Part shown: piece after piece, positions 22,911 through 34,290 of the stretch | How the letters are laid out: each line of letters starts with the position of its first letter | How positions within the stretch are numbered: position 1 is the first letter of the stretch | Source of the DNA: Blepharisma stoltei | Taxonomy: Eukaryota; Ciliophora; Heterotrichea; Heterotrichida; Blepharismidae | NCBI GenBank assembly: GCA_914767885.1 | Contig: CAJZBQ010000012.1 | Location: forward strand, 1,059,550 to 1,123,549 | Length of the DNA: 64,000 nucleotides | Direction of reading: 5' to 3' | Notes under the pieces: model-generated | What the model was told of the DNA's origin: nothing | Databases searched by the model: none | Seen by the model: only the letters and a program-made list of their open reading frames with translations | Translations under genes and position numbers: made by a program

Positions 22911-25194
22911 ATCAGCGAGATTTTTTAAATTTTCAAGTGAACTTTTTTAAAAAATTTTTTTTTTCGATTTTTGTTTTTGCGCGCAATTAGGGAACATTTA
23001 TTTTTACTATGTAAAGGGACTAAAACTGAGCAGAGTTATAATAATAAAGATGACGAGTCCAAAAATCAGCTCCGCCGCCTCTTTGAGAGAAGTTAAAGAC
23101 TAGAAATTGTTATTGGTACTTTTTCGGCAAACATCAGTAAGTAAAGAAGTTATTAAAGACTGCAAAATCAGAGGTTTTGAATCGTGATCGACTTTGAGAT
23201 GAAGAATGAAGATGCCTTTGTAGGGATTTCGGAGAACTTTCTAGCACAGAATAGTGAAGAAAACAATAAAAAACAACATTTTATGGCTTAGAAAGTTGTT
23301 ATGGCATCTGGGAAGAGGATAATTTTTTGAGTCAAAAATTTGGAAAGCAATATCATCAGATTAAGAAGAAATTAAAGAAAATTAAGAAGAAAATTAATGC
23401 TCAAGCTAAAATTTTAAGGTTTTATTTGAATATTTTAGCTCAAACCTAAAGAAATCCAAGTGTTGAATAAAATCAAAATTAGCCTTCGTCGAAATTAATT
23501 CAATTAAGATGGAGTCAAAAATTTTTAAAATGTCGCTTCAGTTGACAGAATTCGAAGAAAGTGAAGGGAAAATGAACTAAAATTTTAAATTATCGATTAA
23601 AAAAATTTTGAAAATAAATTAAAATCTAAATTATTGATTAAAACATTTTGAACACATATGACAATAAAAATTTTAGTAAGAAGTTGGTTGACAAGTTAAA
23701 AAAATATAAAATTTAGAAGAATGAAAAAAGTGAACTTTATAATTTTATTTACTTAATCAAGGCTTAAAAGTAAAATAAGTAATTCTTTAGAGTAAAAGTT
23801 TATAAATATGGTAGGGTATAGGCAAAAATTTAAAGTCGCCAAAGACCTATAGATGATATAATGAGCTGAGATGTTCTAAAGGAATTAAAATAATTCGTTT
23901 ATTTGTGCTACTTTTATATAATTTTTGATGTTTGCATACAGTATCAAGTAGCAAACTTTTCTTAAAATTGGTTCTTTAAGCAAATTAACTCTTTAATGAG
24001 TAAGTTGGCTTACTGAGATACAAGATTAATCCAATACTTATTAGAGGCCGCATTTAATCCTAATCTCAGAGAAATTTAAAGGTTTTGAATTTTACAAGGA
24101 CATCAATTAATCTAAGTTTTATCAAAAAGATAGTTTGTAAAGCATGTTTATAATTTTCAGCTACAGAATATATTTAGAGGTGTTCTAGACATAGAAGTAT
24201 TGAAATTTGACTTTTTAAAATTAAGCACCCACAATATTACGCTAAAAATCTCCTGCTTTAAATAGAGAAACACAACCAGAATGAGTTAAACAGTGGAAGC
24301 TACTCTTGTGATGAAATAAATCTTAAGAATTAGACAGTTGAGAACAAATGTTTTTCAGGATGAATATTGATGAAAATAAATACAAAAATGAAATAGCAGG
24401 CTATTCATTAATGCGCAAATTGCACAAAAATGATTAGTTTATTTAGCTTTAATCTTAATTAAATTACTATTCTTTTATAAATTCAGAGATTTATTTTATT
24501 TTGTTTAACTAAGACTTTGAGAGTTTCGCTGTTCAACTCAGATTCTTCCACCCCTATTATATGAACTGCTTAAAGAGTTGCTAATTTGTATAAATTAAGT
24601 TTAAAATATAATCAAAGCTTGCGGCATCATAGATCTTCGACTGTATGCTCTTCAGAAGCTTATCTGATCGGAGAAAAATACACTAATTTAAGACAGGAAT
24701 TAAAAATTAAAATGAAAAATGTTCGAAAATATCTTATATTAGATTGGGCATTAATATTCAATTTCAATAATCATCTATATATTAATTTATTCATCAAAGA
24801 TAGAGATCTTTTCTTTATGATTCTTTTGCAGTAAATAGGCAAAATTTCATCGAACTTTAATATCTGCACTTATGCAAAAACATCAACAATAAAAAGTAAA
24901 CGGATTTCTAATAATATTTTGATTTTGAAGATTTTTAAATTGGGCATTGAGTTGATGAAAAATATATATTGAATTTTGATTCAAAATATACTTTAAATCA
25001 CTTTCGATTTAGTTTTTAATGCGATCGTTCCTTCTTTAATTTCAGTTTCTTTTCCTTACTCTCTTTTGCAATATGCCCTTCAGTTTTAAATGGTCTTCGT
25101 GTTTTAAGGCTTCTTCTTGCTAAAGTTTTTTAACATTTAAATAATATAACCATGAGCTTTTCTGAGGAAAATGTCAAAAAAATTGGGAAAGTGG
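22911..25194. other. Long AT-rich gene-poor stretch
   Basis: Upstream of the surface-protein gene. A short open block near 23280-23450 (FYGLESCYGIWEEDNFLSQ then Lys-rich) could be a gene relic, and a second at about 24586-24834 is unconvincing. No known domain, RNA or repeat is recognised. Confidence 0.4.
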
Positions 25195-25535
25195 CATATG
25201 CCTCATATTGGGTAAACTTTTTGTGTCTTTTGTGATAAAAAAAAGGGAATTGTTTCGAAAATCTTCAATCCAAGGCGATCCAAAACCTTTCCTGGGATAT
25301 AGAAGGGTCGACTGTCTTGTTTAATTTTTTTGGGTATCAATTCAAGCTCAAGTTTACGATTTCAAAGGCGCTTTTGGTGAATCCTTTTCTCTTCGTGGTC
25401 ATCAAGTGTCTTATCAAGCAAACATATTAATCTCTCCATTTAGGCATGGCCATGCTTTTTAAGATAATCTATGAGATAGCCAAGAGAAGTGTATTTATAC
25501 TTTTTGTCTAAATCTTCGAAGGTTCTGGTATTTTT
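25195..25535 (-). pseudogene. Small repeated-family protein, degenerate copy 2
   Basis: The minus strand encodes RTFEDLDKKYKYTSLGYLIDYLKKHGHA, then a stop and, after frame shifts, KGFTKSAFEIVNLSLNWYPKK. This is colinear with the copies at 31488 and 45567 (FENLDEKYRYTSVGCLVDYLKANG ... KPFTKNAFEIVDFALKWYPK). Stops and shifts show it is decayed. It is the only copy on the minus strand. Confidence 0.7.
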
Positions 25536-25978
25536 TTCTGTTCCTAATTATTTCTTTCCATTTATAATTTAGCAATCATATTACTCTATGAATTAATTTA
25601 AGTGAAAAGAAGTAATTTGAATTATAAATAAATTACTTTTATTTAATAGATTAACATTTATATCTTATTTAGCCAAGACCTAGCTCTCTAACTCCTCAAA
25701 TTATATTCAATTCATTCAGACGATTCAACTGAAGGAACTTTAAGATTACTCTTATTTTTCTTATTTTTACAAAGCTAATCTTAATCAAATCTTAAACATA
25801 AAAATAATTAAATAGGCTAAACTTTTCCACATATAAATCAGAAAATTTTATTACTTCCTCCCTAAGAGTGATTAAGAATTTATTAGTCGCTTTCAAAAAA
25901 GCAGTTTAGTTTTTTTACAACATTTATCTAATTTAGACCCTTTAAGATTCTTTAGCAACATTACCTTTATCTATTGAA

Positions 25979-26097
25979 TAGGCCACGTAATGCCAATTTT
26001 TCTGAAAAGGCTAATTAAAAGTTGACAATATAAAGTATAATTTCCATTTGCCAATTTTAAATTGTACTTGCCTGAAAATTGGCATTTTTGTAGCCTA
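25979..26097. repeat. Short inverted-repeat element
   Basis: Imperfect inverted ends TAGGCCACGTAATGCCAATT and, reversed, TAGGCTACAAAAATGCCAAT, about 119 bp end to end. It could be a small MITE or IES in non-coding DNA. Confidence 0.45.
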
Positions 26098-26421
26098 TTT
26101 AATAGGCAAATGCACTGCTCCTAAAAAAGCAAAAAATGGGACTGGAGCTATATTAAATATTTTTTTTTTGGATTTAAAAAAATTCCAAGTTTGCAAATAT
26201 TTAAAAAACAAGCACAGCTTATGTTTTGAAAAAATCAAAATTAATAAGGTATAGCATATATATCAATAAAAAAGCTCCTAAGAGTTACTAAAAAAATGAG
26301 TAAAATGTGATAAGCTATTGAGAAATGCATTCGATAAGAAACATTTGAAATTCATAAAACCTTCAAGAATTAGTGTTTATATTTTAGTTAGCACTGCATA
26401 GGTAAATTCTTTATAAATAAA

Positions 26422-26997
26422 ATGATTTCATTAGCAGATCATGAGCAGACCAAAAAATCAGAAATCATCTTCGAAACCCAAGAGGCAACTCCTTATCCTT
26501 TAATTCAAAAATTCAATAACACTATTGAAGGCTCTTTGATAGAATACTTATCGCATCATGGACCCTCATCTTTATCCTCGTTAGAAGAATTCATTACATC
26601 TAAAACAAATATTTTGCGAAATCCAAAAGGCCGAAAATACAGTCAAAATCTCGAAGTTCTAACAATTTCAGCACTAAAATCCTATAATAGATTATTTTTC
26701 TTAGACGACTCCAACAAATGAAATTTAATTGTAATCAATAAGCAGAATGAAAATCTTATGAATTTCCAGAAAAATCAAATAGAAATTATTGAGAAACAAT
26801 TGAAGATAAAATATAATCGAACAAAGAAATGTAAAGAAAAGAGGAAAAAAATTACAAAGACGATTGAAAATAGTCCTTTTGAGTATTTGTCGAAACTGGA
26901 GGAAATACTAGATTTAGGAGACAGCAAAAGCCTAAAGATTATAGAGTTCATAGAAGCCAAATATAAGGATTATCTCAATAATTTGCCTAAAGAGTAA
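26422..26997 (+). CDS. Small repeated-family protein, copy 3 (intact)
   Basis: ATG 26422 to TAA, 191 residues with one TGA (26719) read as Trp in KWNLIV. It has the family core: GSLIEYLSHHGPSSLSSLEEFI, ILRNPKGRKYSQ, a LIV strand, then a Lys-rich helix and an acidic C-terminus ending in IEAKYKDYL. It is the only uninterrupted full-length member here and so sets the expected family length. The last ~105 bp are also present at 39673-39783, marking the left edge of the segmental duplication. Function unknown; nucleic-acid binding is a guess from basic composition. Confidence 0.65.
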
Positions 26998-27564
26998 TTA
27001 TAATAATGCTTGATAATTTTCTTAATGACTGGAAAATATAACGCTTCTCAAAATTCTGAGTGATTATTCTACCATTTTAAAAAATTTATCGAATAATAGC
27101 AAAGATATAGCCCAGGACAGCTTCTAGCTTGTCTTGGATCAGAAGTCGCTCGCTGAATATTTGGAGTTGTTTGCCAGCAAGCTATCGAATAAAAATAAAT
27201 AAAAGTTAAAACTTCACTGATCAATTTGTGAATTTTGGGTGACAGCTTATGGCCTAAAGTGAGCTATAAACTGTTTTAGGTTAAAACCAACTTTTTATTA
27301 AGAATATTAATCTTATTATTATTATATTTTAAAATTATTTATAAATTATATTTTATTTTTAAATTAAATCATTGAAGTATTTTAAAAAAATTAAAAATTA
27401 TAATTAGACTAAGCAAAATGGAAATCTGAATTATTACATTTATATTGATATAATTAATTGAGCTTCTCGAATAAAATTTTTTAATTTCTTCCTAATGAGG
27501 TATATTTTAGTCAGAATTTTATCAAAGTTATCCATTTTAGAAGGTGAATAATAAATATATTAAT

Positions 27565-28321
27565 ATGAATTCTGATTCCTCAGATTCAGCCTACTCCCAG
27601 GGCTGTGTCCTACTAGAGGGTTCCTACTATGACCCAATTGGAAAATTCAATTTGACTGCGGAAGGCTGTTTAATTGAATTTTTAAAGAGTCAAGAACCTT
27701 CAACCTTATTTAATATGGAGCAACACGTGTCCTCTTGTATAGAATTATTACGAGACCCAAAAGGGAAAAAATACGTGCAAAGTCCAGAGCAGCTCACTAG
27801 ATCAACCTTAATCAGAAATAAGCAAATTTTCCAAATGGATCAATATGAGAATTGGAAATTGATTGTAAATCATAATTAGGAACAAAATTTGGAAAGCTTT
27901 GTAAATAAGCAAATTCGTATTATCTTAAAATACGCTAAGCAACTTAAAATATATAATAATTAATTCGCAAATAAAACTAAAAATAATATAATTTTATGAT
28001 AAAAAAATTATTTTTATATCAAGAAAATAAGAAAAAATTCAGAGAAAAATAAGGATTTAAGTGAGATTGAGAAAGATGGTGAAAATTCAGACATATACAA
28101 GAATTGCTTCTGTCCTATATTTTTATGGTGAGCCAAAATTAAAATTTATTGAAAATTTAAATTTTATCCTATCAGTGAGTATTGAGTATTTAAAGCAAAA
28201 CTTTATATTCAGATGCCTACTTGAGATCGATGAAATCTCAGCCTCTGGAAATGATGAAAGCCAAAATCTCAAAAGACTAATTGATGAAGCATATCAGACT
28301 CTATTTATAGAGCGTAAATAA
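27565..28321 (+). pseudogene. Small repeated-family protein, copy 4, with in-frame TAG
   Basis: ATG 27565; the core GCLIEFLKSQEPSTLFNMEQHV, LLRDPKGKKYVQ, PEQLTRSTLIRNKQIF and NWKLIV is intact, then TAG at 27877-27879. The frame resumes after TAG with EQNLESFVNKQIRIILKYAK, then is broken by AT-rich DNA. The family tail LLEIDEISASGNDESQN ... IDEAYQTLFIERK is recognisable at about 28205-28321. It is either a pseudogene or a gene with an internal eliminated segment at about 27950-28200. The TAG lies exactly where copies 1 and 3 have CAG (Gln). Confidence 0.6.
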
Positions 28322-28400
28322 TTGACCTGCTCTCCATTATTCTTCTAATTTTCTGTTTACATGAGTAAAGCACCATTTATGGATTATTTGGCAATTCTTA

Positions 28401-28525
28401 CTCCCCCTCTGTGGCGAGCAAAATTATTCCAAAAATCCTATTTTTAGGATATTTTTAAAAAAAACAATTTCTATAAAATTTATTTATAAATTTTTTAAAA
28501 AAATAACCCCCCACCGTTAGGGGAG
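28401..28525 (+). mobile_element. Relic of a family-1 (Pogo-type) element
   Basis: A 125-bp element beginning CTCCCCCTCTGTGGCGAGC and ending TTAGGGGAG, flanked by TTA on both sides. It occupies the site that in the second duplication copy holds the 1.8-kb transposon at 41229-43065. Confidence 0.75.
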
Positions 28526-28719
28526 TTAGGAATAATATTCCATTTCTTCTTCCTAAAATTTTTTGGCAAATAAAAAAATGATTTTTATGCTGCTTCTCAT
28601 TTCAGAATTTGCATGAAAATGTTAGCGATAAAATTTTAAGATTGAATTTAAATCTCAATTCAACCGCAATAGAAGTTTAGCTTATCAAAAAATTATATTA
28701 ACTATGTCAATAAAAGTAA

Positions 28720-29351
28720 GCTTAACATTAACTATATTTATTAAGAGGCCCGCCGTAATAGCTAGGGTTTCCCTGCTCTACCTTCACCCTTCACGCTTCA
28801 CCCTTCACGCTTCACCTTCACGCTTCACCCTTCACGCTTCACCCTTCACGCTTTCACCCGGTTGCTCACCACCAATCGATCACGACCTTCAAGGTGTTGC
28901 TCCTACTGGACGAGGATGCGCACTTGCCACCCGTAGTTGGATGAGTTACGCCACCCAGCAATACGTCAACAGAGGTTGCCCATCGAAAAATTTGAAAAAA
29001 AAATATTTCTGGTAGGGCTGTCGGCCAAAATGAAAATCCAAAGCCTGGACGCAACGCCCAGTTTCACACTAGGGAGTTGCCCGATTAATCAGGAGGCACC
29101 TTCCTGATGCTGCTGAGCTTCCCCTTTCCAACCTTGGAAACCATTTCCTCTGAGGCAAAAACCCTGGTATCAGAATAAGCTGCGGTCGGCCTAGTCCAAC
29201 GCTGCTCTCTACTGTGCCAAGGAAAAGCCTAACCGGATACACATCCCGAGCGCCTTTCTCCCTTCCACAAGGTCCCCCGCGAACGCAGGCTGCACGTGCT
29301 GAGAAAAAGGGCTGGATCGCCGTCGCCATTTTAATATATCAACAAAAGTAA
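28720..29351 (-). mobile_element. SINE-like GC-rich element E with internal minisatellite
   Basis: A 632-bp insertion flanked by 8-bp repeats AAAAGTAA (28712-28719 and 29344-29351; 16 bp with two mismatches). It is absent from the matching site near 43510 in copy B. On the minus strand the head ATTAAAATGGC and the blocks ACTAGGCCGACCGCAGCTT and GTTGGAAAGGGG match elements A to C. Near its 3' end (28780-28858) a ~15-bp unit TTCACGCTTCACCC is tandemly repeated about five times. Short ORFs across it have no family match. Confidence 0.85.
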
Positions 29352-30156
29352 AAAAATTAATAATAAATCATGTTTAGACTGATTCTGCTGATGCTGTTGA
29401 GTTTCGATATTTTAATGTCAACTTGAAAAATTCTTGCTTTAATTTTCCAGCAAAAATATGCAAATAATCAAATTTTCAGGCAGCTTAACTCATAAAATGC
29501 TGCTAAAGCATCTTTCGGCTTAAGAATTTTATAATTATTTCATATCAATGCTTTTTGTCATAGATACTCTTGAAACTTTAATCTTCTTACCCTTTATATT
29601 TTAGATAAGCATAGCAATAGACTAATTCAAGATATGCAAAACAATTAAAATTGTGGTGATTTCATAAATCTTAATGCAATGTTAGCCTAGCCTATCAAAT
29701 TATATTAACGGTGACTAAAGATTCTTTGCATTAATAAATGATTTTATAATAAGATCAAATGATTACAATTCCATCATTAATTTGCTAGCTTTATTTTATT
29801 TTTATTTTTAAATATCAATCAAATACTTTCGTTTTGACTCAGCAGACTTTCAGACTATTCTTTATCTGGTCAACAGTTTCAATCAACTGCTTCAACTTGC
29901 AGCTGGAAATTCCAGAATTCCATTAGATTTGTAAAACTGCAATTAACAACTAATGGAGCTATTTTGATCATCTTGTTGGATAAAAACGAGAGCCTTCTAA
30001 CCCGGAAGCCTTATATAGGTTTTGCTGCAATCTCTAAAAAATGAAAATTTGTTTAAACTTGTAATAATAAATTTACCAATATTAATTTTGTGCATCATTT
30101 TACTAAAGCTATATTCAATTAAATCATTATTCCAATTTCTGGTAGTGAAATAATTA

Positions 30157-30240
30157 TAGTGAACTACACTGACTGGCACGGGGTGCTTTTGGCTCAGTTT
30201 CGAGCCAAAAGCACCCCGTGTCAGTCAGTGTAGTTCACTA
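30157..30240. mobile_element. 84-bp near-perfect palindrome between TA dinucleotides
   Basis: Arms of about 40 bp (from TAGTGAACTACACTGACTGG to its complement) around a 6-nt loop, flanked by TA (30155-30156 and 30241-30242). The corresponding site in copy B (about 44525) has a single TA in otherwise matching sequence, so this is a clean insertion or a precisely lost element. Confidence 0.85.
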
Positions 30241-30419
30241 TAAAAACTTATTTTGAAATTATTACCGAAATTGCATCAATAATATTTCATAAAATATATT
30301 CTCTTTTTAAGAATATAAAGTAATGCTCTAGAAAATCAGGCTTAAAAACTTTCAAGTATATTATTTTCAGTTTAAAATGACGAGGTTTGAATCGCTTAAT
30401 GATAAATAATTGCTCAAAA

Positions 30420-30904
30420 TGAGAGAGATTATGGTTAGAGAGGGTTAAAGCAGGGTTTATTTCAGCCCCTAATCCAATTGAGCTTCAGCTTCGCGCTCGT
30501 GTGGCGCTAAGCACTAAAGCCACCTAACACCCTTTTCTGTCAATGTCACTAAAAATGATGACGTCGACATCTTGGGGGGAGACTCACCCGAACTTGCTTG
30601 GCCAAAAAACTTCAGCAAGTGACTCTCTTAATCCTCAGGGTATGAGTAAGCTCCTTCTGGAACTACCTCTGCCATTTAAAAGCAACATAATCCTTCTCCA
30701 GAAGTGCTCGATTGGTGTTGCGCTGCTGGTCTTCTTGTCTAAAGGTCGAGGGGAGGTCCAGTTAGCCCAGACCACACCCCACCCCAGAATTCTGTCACCT
30801 GCAACCCGTGGCCATCAGGCCGTTAAATTTTTTCAAACAACCAAAATTTCGGGTTCTATCCCTCCAAAGCCAAAACTAAGCTATGATTGCCAAAATTCTC
30901 AAAA
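30420..30904. mobile_element. 485-bp GC-rich insertion F
   Basis: Flanked by CTCAAAA (30413-30419 and 30898-30904). The copy-B site at about 44671-44680 has this sequence once, with no insert. It has a base composition like the SINE-like elements and a GGTTCTATCCC stretch, but I did not find their diagnostic blocks, so it may be another family. The ORF 30543-30917 has no family features. Confidence 0.75.
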
Positions 30905-31487
30905 GGAAGAAATATAAATTTTATTTTATATAATTTAAATTTTATATAAGAGTAAAGCAACGAGATTAGTAATATGCAAAATGGAATTTTGCTAATCTAA
31001 ATTTTAGAGTTACAATTCTCGAGATTTATAAGAAAGTATATTTTATAATAAAAAGAGATTAAACCTCACTGTAAAAATTATAAAGCGAAGGCTAAACTAA
31101 TTTTTATTTGCAAATTGGTATTCAAATAAATTTTCTCGTAATTTCTCACAAACCCTATTTAATTATAACAATTCATAACGATAAAAATCACCTATTGTAT
31201 TTCAAAATAAGGATTATGTTTCAGATAAACAATTTTGAATGAAGTTTGGATTCAATCTTTGGAAATTAACCTTCGAAATAAAGTAATAAATTTGATAGAA
31301 TTTTTACTGAACTTCTTATCATAAATTACAGTGCGGAAGAACTAGTTCTTATTTTTAATTAGCAAAAAATTACAGAGGGATTAAAATGAAAATAATAAAA
31401 GTATAAATCGAAAAGGGCTAAATTTCATATTGGGTTAAATTAAATTAATCTAACTTTTAGGTTACAATTTCACTATTAACTTTATTA

Positions 31488-31799
31488 ATGGAAAATAGCC
31501 ATAAAATGGAAAGCAATGCTAGAAGCTTTGAAAATCTAGATGAGAAATACAGATATACCTCTGTTGGTTGTCTAGTAGATTACCTCAAAGCCAATGGTTA
31601 CACTCCAATAGAAGTCCTAATAGACTATGTTAGCTCTATAAGGCACTTGATGACCACTAGTAAGGGAAAGCCGTTCACCAAAAATGCCTTTGAAATCGTT
31701 GACTATGCCTTGACTTGGTACCCTAACATATTTAAATTAGAGGGTTGTCCTGAAAATACCCCTGGCCGCATCGCTTACACTGTACTTTATATCAATTAA
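31488..31799 (+). pseudogene. Small repeated-family protein, copy 5, 3'-truncated
   Basis: ATG 31488; residues 1-85 match copy 7 at 45567 nearly identically (SFENLDEKYRYTSVGCLVDYL ... FTKNAFEIVDYALTWYPN). After FKLEG the sequence diverges into unrelated residues ending at TAA. The C-terminal half found in copy 7 is missing, replaced by the MULE-containing block. Probably non-functional or a truncated derivative. Confidence 0.65.
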
Positions 31800-31879
31800 T
31801 TAGCAAATTAAGTTGTTTCTAATGAGACAGATGCTCTGGTAAATTGAGTGGCACTAAATAGGCTAGTTAAAAATCTGTT

Positions 31880-32260
31880 ATTATAATATGCTCTGCAATA
31901 TGCAATACTACAGTCTATACTGGTGCAAGGTGTTGCGCAGAATTTACTGCTGAAGTTTCGAGACATGATACACTAGTACAAGTTTTGATACAGAATGTGC
32001 TAGTAAAGTTTTGAGACATGATGCGTTAGTGCAAGATTTGATACAGAATTTGTAGTAAATGCAGGATATGTTGATTCATGATGCGTTGGTGCAAGGTTGC
32101 ATAATGCCCTGGTAAATGCAGAATGTGCTAATAAAGTTTTAATACATGATGCGCTAGTGCAAGGTTTATACAAGAATACTCTAGTGAATACAGGTTGCGT
32201 TAGTACAACAGATATGCAGGATGCTCTGGTACAGGATGTGTTGAATGTGAACAATAAGTG
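31880..32260. repeat. Degenerate tandem repeat beside the MULE gene
   Basis: Variants of GATGCGYTAGTGCAAGGTT and GAATGTGCTAGTAAAG recur about ten times. It is present only in duplication copy A, within the block that carries the MULE transposase, so it may be a subterminal repeat of that element. A related GTTGCTAGTG repeat lies at about 34285-34370. Confidence 0.5.
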
Positions 32261-32615
32261 GTTTAAATTGTAAAGAAAAATAAAATAAATTTTCTTCTTG
32301 CTTCTTATGTTCATAAAATATATAACAGCTGTTAAAGTATTTCTACCTGAATATAATAGGGTAGCTAATATATTTCTTACAAAATTTTCCAAAATACTGT
32401 TAGCAAACTATTGCTTCATCATTAAAGAGCCTATAATCCCTTTAAAATCTAATCTTAGTATTTATTTATTAATAAATATAAGGCTTATTAATGCTTGTAA
32501 TGCTTTATCTGATAACTCAGCTGAATTTTTCCTCGTCTTTAGGCTTTTTATTGGTGATGATACTTTCAATACATAAATTTATGATTTCTTTAACAAATAA
32601 AGATAAGAATATAAA

Positions 32616-34094
32616 ATGACGGAATTGACTTCAGAAATTGCGCGAAAATTGGGTTTTAACATTCCAAGTCATGAAGGCGAAAATCTTAGTGATCAGTTAA
32701 TAGAATTAGCTTCCAACGATGAGGTAATACTTCAATCTGTAGCAAAATGGTTCAAATTAGGACCTCTTAAAGTGTCCATGATAATCAGCGAATATAAAAA
32801 GTCAAAAAAAAGTAGAGATGAACGAGCTGTACAGCAAATTATGTCTGAAGCTGATGAAAATAATCTAGATTCAAGAAACAATTTTATGCCTGTGCATGAT
32901 TTGGAAAATCCAGTAAATAATGAAGATGAGTCAGACAAAAACAATGAGTCACAAGAAAAAGCTTCAGAAAATTTAAGCAAAGTTAATTTACAGGTATCTC
33001 AAATATCTATTGCCAATCCGCAAATTAATTTAGAATCTGACAATAGACAAGCATTTGAACAGCAATTAGAGGCGCACAAAGAAGAAGAAAATATCACGGG
33101 TGCATTTAATGTTGGAGACAAGGTAAATTGCACAAATATAAAAGAATTTCATATTATTATAAAAAAGAAAGCTCTACAGGACGACAAAGCCAAAATTTAT
33201 GTTAAAAGATCTGATTCTGCAAAAAAGTTGATTCAGTTTGAGTGTTATTTTTCAAGTGAGCATGCTAATATTCTTTTTCCTTCTATTAAGCCTGAGTTGT
33301 TTTGCAAGTTCAAAATGAGTTGAAAGTATACATTGGATTTATTAGAGTCATATACTTTTGAGTGCATACATGTTCATCAAAATCATAATCATAAAGGAAT
33401 TCCGCAAGATCAGTGTGATAATTTAATTGAATGCGAAATATTGCCAAATAGCATCAAAGAACAAGTGATCCAATATTATATTGAAGGATTTACAATTAGG
33501 CAGATACAGTCTATGCTAAGCGCAAATGATGATTTTAAGATATCAATAGAGAAATTATACAATGTTGTAGAATATTATGCAAAAACTCATTCGGAAAATT
33601 TCACCTTTGATAGAATAATATCAAGCGAATGTCATCATACAAATGCAATAATTGAATTTGATAGAGCCTTAATGAGATTTTTTATTACAGATTTATCAAG
33701 AATAGAGATGTGACAAAAATTACAAGATGTGATACTTATAGACAGTACATATAAGGTTCATGAAAGTTTTAGATCTGCAGTATTTATTTTAACTGTAGAT
33801 CCATATGGATCTAACTATGTGCTAGCAATGGCACTTACAAAAAAAGAAACTGAAAACGACTATTCATGAATATTTATGAACTTTCTAAAACATTTTCAGA
33901 GTCCACAAATAATTTTTGTGGATCGCAACCAAGCACAGTATAATGCTCTTAGTGATAAGTTTAGAAACTCAAAGATAATTTTTTGTTTATGGCATATTCA
34001 AAGGAATCTTATAACATACTTGACTCCTTTACATATTAGCTGATCAGAATTTAGCATGACCTCCGGCCAGGCAGCTTCCGAGCACATATTTTAA
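32616..34094 (+). CDS. MULE-type transposase, C-terminally truncated
   Basis: Mutator-like element transposase. ATG 32616 to TAA 34094, about 492 residues, reading TGA as Trp at several points (e.g. 33321, 33711, 33868, 34041). The N-terminal ~180 residues are acidic and unconserved. The catalytic region is clear: ILIDSTYKVHESFRSAVFIL with the first Asp, then LAMALTKKETENDYSW, IIFVDRNQAQYNAL with the second Asp, and IIFCLWHIQRNL. The reading frame ends soon after the WH motif in GC-richer unrelated residues, so the segment that would carry the last acidic residue is lost. Likely inactive. It lies in a block unique to duplication copy A. Confidence 0.8.
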
Positions 34095-34109
34095 TTATAT
34101 CCGGCAAGA

Positions 34110-34290
34110 TATTACTTCTTCATGAAACAGAACATTGAATATCTGACTTCAACAGTCAGGCACTCAAACATTTCACTTATAATTATATCATCTTTGCACT
34201 TGCTTCAAAAAATCCAGCTTGAATTTCTCGAGCTAATTCTTCACATCTTGATTTTTTTACGACTTTATCTTTCCTAGTGTTACTAGTGGT
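34110..34290 (-). pseudogene. Decayed Rab C-terminal fragment
   Basis: DNA here resembles the 3' half of the adjacent Rab-like gene (the segment for FFETSAKEDI and upstream) with indels. The same fragment occurs at about 47280-47420 in copy B, so it decayed before the duplication. Confidence 0.6.

Noticed and set aside
28704-30917. ORFs at 28704-29015, 28866-29329 and 30543-30917 as genes
   Set aside because: They arise from the low stop density of GC-rich inserted elements and are absent from the paralogous copy.
32000-32392. Minus-strand repetitive ORF as a Cys/Thr-rich protein
   Set aside because: It is a translation of a degenerate tandem DNA repeat, with no start context or conservation.
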